Assembly: GCA_964035575.1 (NCBI GenBank)
Contig: OZ037914.1
Span: forward strand, 1,194,213 to 1,258,212
DNA from: Rhynchopus sp. YZ270_cl-10
Taxonomy: Eukaryota > Euglenozoa > Diplonemea > Diplonemida > Diplonemidae
Length of the DNA: 64,000 nucleotides
Direction: 5' to 3'
In this document: in pieces, positions 58,678 to 64,000 of the stretch
How the letters are laid out: each line of letters starts with the position of its first letter
Numbering within the stretch: the first letter of the stretch is position 1
Position numbers and translations under genes: made by a program
Notes under the pieces: generated by a model
Database searches by the model: none
Seen by the model: only the letters and a program-made list of their open reading frames with translations
What the model was told of the DNA's origin: nothing

Positions 58678-61506
58678 ATGAGGGGGTTGAAGCGTCGTGG
58701 GTTTGTGACGCCCTTTGCGAACAAGAAGGTAGCTGTGGAAGGGGCGGACGGGAATGCGGTGCCAGCACAGGCAGCTGCTTCACGTCCCCCCACAAGCACG
58801 GAGGCACCTGATGACGGCCTCTTTAGCGGCATCGACCTTGATGATGACACAGAACCAGCAACAGCACCATCAGCAAGCACGGCACCCACTGCACCCGCAC
58901 GGCGCAACTTCTTACGTGGTCGTGCACGCGGCATCGCAGTGAAGCCGTCCGAAGAAGCGAGCAAGGAGACGAAGGACACTTCTGCTGTGTCTGCACCTGA
59001 CAGTGATGTGCATGTGTACGAAGTGTTCTACGCAGCAAACAGCAGCCGGAAGCATAAACAGTGGGTGTCCGGGGAGCTGCACTGCGCGCCAGGCCGTCTG
59101 CAGCTGATGGATGAGGATGGGAAGCAGGTCGGCACTGCGTTCAAGGTGCGCACCGAGCATGAAGTCGGGGACATGCTGGACACTGCGGGTCACAACATCG
59201 AGGTGCTGAAGCGGAAACAGTGCAGTGCCGCACCACCACCGCCACCGCCAGCACGCCGCCCCAAGAGCATTGCGAAGCCAGCACCTCAGCCAGAGAAGAA
59301 GAGCGCTGTTCCGCCACCAGCGCCTCCGTCAGATGCCTCCGTCCGCTACACAGTGAACTATGCTGTGAACTCCTCAAAAAAGCATAAGTCGTGGCAGCCC
59401 GGCGAGGTGCTGTGCCTGGCAAGCGTGCTGCAGCTGTTCAACGAGGACGGCAAGCGGATTGCACAGACACACAAGCTGCTGCGTGCGTGGGAGCCTGACG
59501 AGGAGTACGACATGGGGGGTTTTATTGTGTGTTTTGAGGCAGTTGTGCCCGAGGGTGGTGCTCCTGTTGTGGAGGTGGTGCGCGAGCCTGTCGCTAAGGT
59601 TTCTTCCCTCAGCACACGAGGAAAGTTCCGTGGGAATGGTGCACGTGGCTACCTCCGCCTGGACGGCTTCTGCGAGGAGTGTGTCCCCCTCGCACGCAAC
59701 GCAGACAACAAGGTGGTCGCCTACCTGGACAAGCCCCTCTCACGCAAGCTGCGTGCCCACCAGAAGGAAGGTGTGCAGTTCCTCTACGACATCACCAGCC
59801 GTCCGGACGGGAACTACCGCGGTGTTGTGCTCGCAGACGAGATGGGCCTCGGGAAGACACTGCAGTGCATTGCCCTCGTGGAGGCGCACCTCAAGAACCG
59901 CCTGACGCAGGTCCGCAAGGTTGTCATCGTGGCGCCCAGCAGCCTCGTGGCGAACTGGGCCCGCGAGTTCAAGAAGTGGCTTCCCAATGCGAGCTACCGC
60001 ATGCAGCCGACGGTACTATCGCCAGCGGAGAAGAAGACGTACACTGTGTCGAAGCTGCGCAGCTTCACCACATCCGATATGTGTCCAGTTCTGCTGCTCT
60101 CCTACGAAATGATGCGCAGCTACGCGGACACCCTGAAGGGAATGGGCTGCGACCTGCTCATCTGTGACGAGGGCCACCGCCTGAAGGGCTTTGACACACA
60201 GATTGCTGCGGCACTGCAGGATTTGAAGGCACGACGTAAGGTGCTCATTACGGGCACACCTGTGCAGAACAACTTGGTGGAGTACTATGCGCTGTTCGAC
60301 TTTGTCAACCCTGGGCTGCTAGGAGACAGGTCGAGCTTCCGCAAGAAGTTTGTGAATGCAAAGCCCGCCACATCCACATCCACGTCCTCCTCCTCCTCCT
60401 CCGACAGCACCGAAGAGGAGCTGAAGCGCCTCACGTCGCCGTACATCCTACGCCGCACGCAGGCCTCCATCAGTTCGTCTCTTCCGCCCAAGACAGAGCT
60501 GCTCCTCTTCCTGGCACCCTCACCACTGCAGGGACACCTCTGCAGGGAGGTTCTAAACGCCTTAGGACCTGCCCTCGACGCTCTGCAAGCGATCCACGTG
60601 TTGAAGAAGTGTCTGATCCACCCGCAGCTGGCAGAGGCAGACCTGAAGGGTATTGTCGACATGAAGAAGGCACGCGCTGCGCATTCAGGCGCAGGCGGGA
60701 AGCTGCAGATGGTGACCACGTTGTTGAAGCAGTTCCGCGAGCAGAAGGTCAAAACTGTGGTTGTCTCGTCAAGTGTTCAGGTTCTTAATGTGATTGCCGC
60801 TGAGATGGGGGCGTCAGGGTTGGGGCCGGCAGCACGCTTGGATGGGTCGATTCCGACAGCGAAGCGCATGCCTATTGTGGACACCTTCAACAGACATGGA
60901 AGTGGCAGCGATGTGCTGCTGCTCAGCTGCAAGGCAGGTGGGGTTGGGCTGAACCTTATTGGCGCCTGCCGACTTATTCTGGTTGACATGGATTGGAACC
61001 CTGCAAACGATTTGCAGGCAGTGGCGCGGATCTGGCGTGAGGGGCAGGAGAGGGAGTGCAGGATCTACAGGCTTGTGGTGAGGGGGACGTTGGAGGAGCG
61101 CATCCTGCAGCGGCAGCTGGTGAAGCTGCATCTGTCGAAGCGCATGGTTGCGGAGGATGCGGGCACGAAGCGCTCGCAGTGGAGCCTTGCAGAGGCACGT
61201 CGCATCTTCGAGTACGACGCGTCCGTCCCATGCACAACCTTCTGCGCACCAGGCACCACCACAGACGTCGCCGCGCAGGTCCTCCGACACTGCAGCACAC
61301 ACGACCCTGCAGTCACCCCAGCCCTCGTGACCTACGTCACCTCACTCAACACTGACGATGTTACCACACCATGTGAAAACACAACAGAAAACGACGGACA
61401 AAGCAGTGATTGTGATGAAGACGTGCTCTCCACACCTGACGAAGGAGAGGACGAGGAGGACGAAGAGGGCCTGGTCTTAGAGTCCTCAGATGGGGAGGAG
61501 TTGTGA
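58678..61506 (+). CDS. RAD54B-like SNF2 DNA translocase (942 aa)
   Basis: Single exon. Two copies of a DUF2439/ZGRF1-like domain sit at ~113-180 (VFYAANSSRKHKQWVSGEL) and ~222-295 (VNYAVNSSKKHKSWQPGEVL); one such domain is known at the N-terminus of RAD54B, so the doubling is unusual. The SNF2 core begins at ~355 (LRAHQKEGVQFLYD), with motif I DEMGLGKT at ~387, motif II DEGH at ~497, motif III LITGTPVQNN, motif V GGVGLNLIG at ~752 and motif VI QAVARIWREGQ at ~779. A Ser-rich insertion (~560-580) and an acidic C-terminal tail (SDGEEL) complete it. RAD54-family proteins move along duplex DNA and remodel RAD51 filaments during homologous recombination in the nucleus. The DEGH box and the RIWREGQ motif favour RAD54/RAD54B over chromatin remodellers. 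Confidence 0.92.
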   Translation: MRGLKRRGFVTPFANKKVAVEGADGNAVPAQAAASRPPTSTEAPDDGLFSGIDLDDDTEPATAPSASTAPTAPARRNFLRGRARGIAVKPSEEASKETKDTSAVSAPDSDVHVYEVFYAANSSRKHKQWVSGELHCAPGRLQLMDEDGKQVGTAFKVRTEHEVGDMLDTAGHNIEVLKRKQCSAAPPPPPPARRPKSIAKPAPQPEKKSAVPPPAPPSDASVRYTVNYAVNSSKKHKSWQPGEVLCLASVLQLFNEDGKRIAQTHKLLRAWEPDEEYDMGGFIVCFEAVVPEGGAPVVEVVREPVAKVSSLSTRGKFRGNGARGYLRLDGFCEECVPLARNADNKVVAYLDKPLSRKLRAHQKEGVQFLYDITSRPDGNYRGVVLADEMGLGKTLQCIALVEAHLKNRLTQVRKVVIVAPSSLVANWAREFKKWLPNASYRMQPTVLSPAEKKTYTVSKLRSFTTSDMCPVLLLSYEMMRSYADTLKGMGCDLLICDEGHRLKGFDTQIAAALQDLKARRKVLITGTPVQNNLVEYYALFDFVNPGLLGDRSSFRKKFVNAKPATSTSTSSSSSSDSTEEELKRLTSPYILRRTQASISSSLPPKTELLLFLAPSPLQGHLCREVLNALGPALDALQAIHVLKKCLIHPQLAEADLKGIVDMKKARAAHSGAGGKLQMVTTLLKQFREQKVKTVVVSSSVQVLNVIAAEMGASGLGPAARLDGSIPTAKRMPIVDTFNRHGSGSDVLLLSCKAGGVGLNLIGACRLILVDMDWNPANDLQAVARIWREGQERECRIYRLVVRGTLEERILQRQLVKLHLSKRMVAEDAGTKRSQWSLAEARRIFEYDASVPCTTFCAPGTTTDVAAQVLRHCSTHDPAVTPALVTYVTSLNTDDVTTPCENTTENDGQSSDCDEDVLSTPDEGEDEEDEEGLVLESSDGEEL

Positions 61507-62210
61507 GGTTGTGCGGGTGGCAAGAGAAGACGTCTTTTCCCCTTCGGGGGGTGGCGATCACCTTCCGCCGTGACTGCAGCAGCGACGCTACACACTAGGA
61601 GAGAGTGTAGGTGGGGGGAAACGTCTCATTGTTTTGTGGGTATTTTTATTCTATTTTTACAGTACTCCAAATATGTTTGTTTGGAGTACATGAGAAATGA
61701 CGGCGTGTCCTTTCGAAACGTTGTTCTCTCACCAAAGAATTCTCCTTGATTTCTCAAGTGTTTATCGTCTTGTTGCGTGTTACCGGTCTATGTGTCATAC
61801 TCTGAGACGTGCAATGGCATGTGGCTACTGGTAGGATGCCTTGCATCAAACAGGCTTGTGTGTGTGTGGTGAAGTACCTATGTCCATCGAGACGTATTGT
61901 ACTGCATGGTTTTAAGATAGCTTTTGTTTTCCCATTCGGCTGATTAAAGATGCGCGTGTGTTGCGAGGGGTTTCCGTCACAGTTAATCCGAAATTTTGCA
62001 GGGAAAAAAAAAACCGTCCAAGCAAAAACTCAGCCCTGAAGAAATCCGCAAAAATAACCCCCTAACCTTCTCGGGGTGTGACACATCTCGATTTTTTTTT
62101 TTTTTTGGCCTTTTTTCTCAAAATCATATGAAGAAATGCACAAAAGAAACTATTACCACACCCCTCCCCCCAAAACTTTAGAACACAAAAAAAAGACAGC
62201 CTTTTTTTCT
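61507..62210 (+). other. Intergenic region with a short hairpin
   Basis: A 10-bp perfect stem at 61662-61689 (GTACTCCAAA/TTTGGAGTAC) lies 160 bases after the SNF2 stop. The rest is AT-rich without a supported gene. Confidence 0.5.
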
Positions 62211-62264
62211 TCAACTCTTTCCTCCTCCTCTGATTCTTCCCCCCCTCTCCCCACACCTCTGTAG
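62210..62264 (+). promoter_or_regulatory. Candidate splice acceptor
   Basis: A ~50-base tract of T and C (CTCTTTCCTCCTCCTCTG, then CCCCTCTCCCCACACCTC) ends TGTAG, 31 bases before the ATG. It is the longest such tract in the window. Confidence 0.5.
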
Positions 62265-62295
62265 CATATCTATACACAAGAAAAAAAAAAGCAAA

Positions 62296-62937
62296 ATGAT
62301 GCAGGAGAACCAGTTCACGAAGGCTGTGCGTGAATGGCTTGCAGAGCTGGACGACATGCCGACCTTCCGTACCGGAACCTGCCGGTACGGGTCGAAGCAG
62401 AACAAGACAATGAGCGAAGGTGTTGTCAACGGGCTTGTCCGTGACATCGTGCGCAATGGTCTGCGCTTTTTCTACGACGTCAGCGAAGGGTGCCGGACAT
62501 ATGGCGAGCTGCAGCGCAAGCTGAGCAGGGAATGGCTTGCGAACGAAGCGGGGAAGACACGGAAAAGCGCACAGCGGGCACGTGTCTGCGACGCGAATGC
62601 ACGTCTTGTTGAGTGGGGCACCCCTAAATCCTCTTTTGCGTCGTCCACAGACGCATCGAGCATCTCGCTTGACGACTGCGGGTCACCAGTCTCCGAAGGC
62701 GGGAGCACAGAGTACTCAAGCGCAAGCACGGCTGCCAGCTCGCAGCAGCAGCAGCGCCGTGTAAAGGTGGTCACCCCAGGTGCCAAGGTCACTGCTCACA
62801 ACGTCCGCCTCGCACCAGCCCTCAACAACGTCACCGGAAAGCTCATTGAAGCCACAAAAGACAACCGTTTTCTCATCCAATTCCCTGCGCCTTACAACCG
62901 CATGTCCCTCAAGCCCTGCAACGTTCTGTGTGAATAA
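62296..62937 (+). CDS. Hypothetical protein (213 aa)
   Basis: Single exon, GC-rich coding style. Residues 1-100 are helical and basic (ENQFTKAVREWLAELDDM, SEGVVNGLVRDIVRNGLRFF). A Ser/Thr/Gln-rich linker (~110-155) includes QQQQRR. The last ~55 residues look like a small beta-type domain (VKVVTPGAKVTAHNVRLAPA, then NVTGKLIEATKDNRFLIQF). No signal peptide or membrane helix is present. I do not recognise the family. A nucleic-acid or adaptor role is possible from the basic N-terminus but is not supported further. Confidence 0.75.
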   Translation: MMQENQFTKAVREWLAELDDMPTFRTGTCRYGSKQNKTMSEGVVNGLVRDIVRNGLRFFYDVSEGCRTYGELQRKLSREWLANEAGKTRKSAQRARVCDANARLVEWGTPKSSFASSTDASSISLDDCGSPVSEGGSTEYSSASTAASSQQQQRRVKVVTPGAKVTAHNVRLAPALNNVTGKLIEATKDNRFLIQFPAPYNRMSLKPCNVLCE

Positions 62938-64000
62938 AAAAAACAACAAACAAAAAAAACATGAGAAAAAAAAAAGTGTGTGTTTTCTTGCTCTGTGCTG
63001 ACCCCCCCGCTTCTAGCTGGTGGGGGGGGGGAGCAAAGGAGAGGGTGGGGAGTAGGGAGGGGGGGTGGGTTTTGTATTATTTTCTTCGTGTTAGAGAATA
63101 GCGGCTGTGGCAGTGTGTTGTGGGGAGGGTGTATTTTTTTTTTTTTGTTGTGGCTTGACACAACAGAAGCGTTTTCCGCGCCTAAATGAGCTTTCCAATT
63201 AAGAAAAAAAGGGCTGCCTTAAGAGAAGATGTGTGCATGTGTTTGAAATCAATTTGTGGGTTAAAATTTCTGGAATTTTCCCTGGAGTGTTTCCCATTTT
63301 TTTGTGCGTGTGTGTTCTGTTGTGCATAGTTACGCCATTTCATTCATTTCGTTCACGTTCCTTCATTTTGTTGGTACACTTCCCCCCCAAGCGGATTTCC
63401 ATTGTTTATCGAGATCTGCATTTTTCTTTCGCACCGTCCCCTTTACTTTCCATGAGCGCTCTCGCCATCCCAAAAGGTTTTGCACTTTCCAACCTCAAAT
63501 TATTTGAAAAAAAAAGTGACTAAGCAACCGAGAGGCTTGATTCATTTTCTTTTTTACGAAATTTTTTTCGCACATTATCCCAAAAGGGTGATTCTTTTGC
63601 ACGACACTCCAAAAAAAAAAAAAAACTAAAGGAGGTTTGCAGCTTGTCTATCCACTTTCCCTCTTCCCTTTTTTTTTGCTTTTTTAAACCAGAAAAATAC
63701 ATTCACTTTCCTTTGTTTCAGATCTATTTTCCTCCTACCCCCTAGGTGTTCTTTTTAGCCTTGGGATTAGTGGGGTGCTCTATGCTATTTCATTTGTACC
63801 CTGCCCCCTGTCTTTGTGTTCGCATACGCAATACGTGTGTGATGCAGGAGGATTATTGGGTACAAGTCGTGTGGTTTGTGTTTTTGTGTGTTTTTGTGTC
63901 TCTCGGGTGGAATGTCACCGATCATTTCTCTTTTCAGTGGCCCCACCAGAATGTGTCATTTCAGTGAAAAGAATTTGGTGTTAATTTTTGTGAGAGGCAC
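62938..64000 (+). other. AT-rich tail of the window
   Basis: A G-rich stretch (63018-63068) is followed by T-rich sequence. One GAGAG-type hairpin lies at 63516-63545. No gene is supported. Confidence 0.5.
63516..63545 (+). other. GAGAG-loop hairpin, copy 8
   Basis: GTGACTAAGC pairs with GCTTGATTCAT imperfectly around the loop AACCGAGAG. A T-rich run follows. Confidence 0.45.

Noticed and set aside
1-64000. CRISPR arrays, bacterial operons, rRNA genes
   Set aside because: No regularly spaced repeats with unique spacers, no Shine-Dalgarno-led operons and no rRNA-like sequence; introns and gene families are eukaryotic.

Overview
This is a window of nuclear DNA from a single-celled eukaryote. 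Protein-coding genes are GC-rich and are broken by short spliceosomal introns of 43-261 bp, almost all beginning GTATG and ending CAG. They sit in AT-rich DNA full of homopolymer A and T runs. Every gene I can support with good confidence (13 plus one small hypothetical, all between 11.6 and 63 kb) lies on the + strand. Most have a pyrimidine-rich tract ending in AG about 20-80 bases before the ATG. Unidirectional gene clusters with an AG acceptor just before each start are typical of Euglenozoa (kinetoplastids, diplonemids, euglenids), where polycistronic transcripts are resolved by spliced-leader trans-splicing. Conventional introns and tandem gene copies would fit a diplonemid or similar lineage. 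This is inference: no spliced-leader RNA, rRNA or convincing tRNA gene is in the window.

Layout. 1-11.6 kb holds no credible gene and is a nest of non-autonomous transposons: several hAT-like elements with CAGG-type termini and mostly 8-bp target duplications, foldback elements, A-tailed SINE-like repeats and a recurring small hairpin. 11.6-24.3 kb carries two large cytoskeletal-type genes: a coiled-coil/His-rich protein and a ~2,894-residue protein with a repeat/TPR N-terminus and about 26 IQ motifs. 25.2-26.6 kb is an ankyrin protein with a dynein AAA5-like tail. 27.3-31.7 kb is a tandem pair of Cys-rich type I membrane proteins with near-identical ectodomains but unrelated tails. 34.3-35.7 kb is a secreted sulfatase.

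37.15-42.38 kb is an unclassified repetitive unit with terminal sequences in the order A1 ... B1-A2 ... B2 and a 41-bp tandem array carrying TATAAATA. 42.5-48.0 kb has a mitochondrial PDK/BCKDK-type kinase, a secreted Cys-rich protein and a membrane protein made of about 20 NGSNWT repeats (about 40 N-glycosylation sequons). 48.65-49.69 kb is a TA-flanked transposon with a hAT-like MITE nested inside it. 50.2-54.5 kb encodes a C2/coiled-coil protein with three repeats ending YGPEP or WGPEP. 55.0-58.2 kb is a tandem pair of serine carboxypeptidases. 58.7-61.5 kb is a RAD54B-like SNF2 translocase and 62.3-62.9 kb a small unknown protein.

Functionally the genes fall into flagellar/cytoskeletal candidates (IQ protein, ankyrin-dynein protein, C2/coiled-coil protein), secreted or surface proteins (Cys-rich pair, sulfatase, sequon-repeat protein, carboxypeptidases) and housekeeping (kinase, RAD54B-like). 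All protein family calls come from motifs read by eye.
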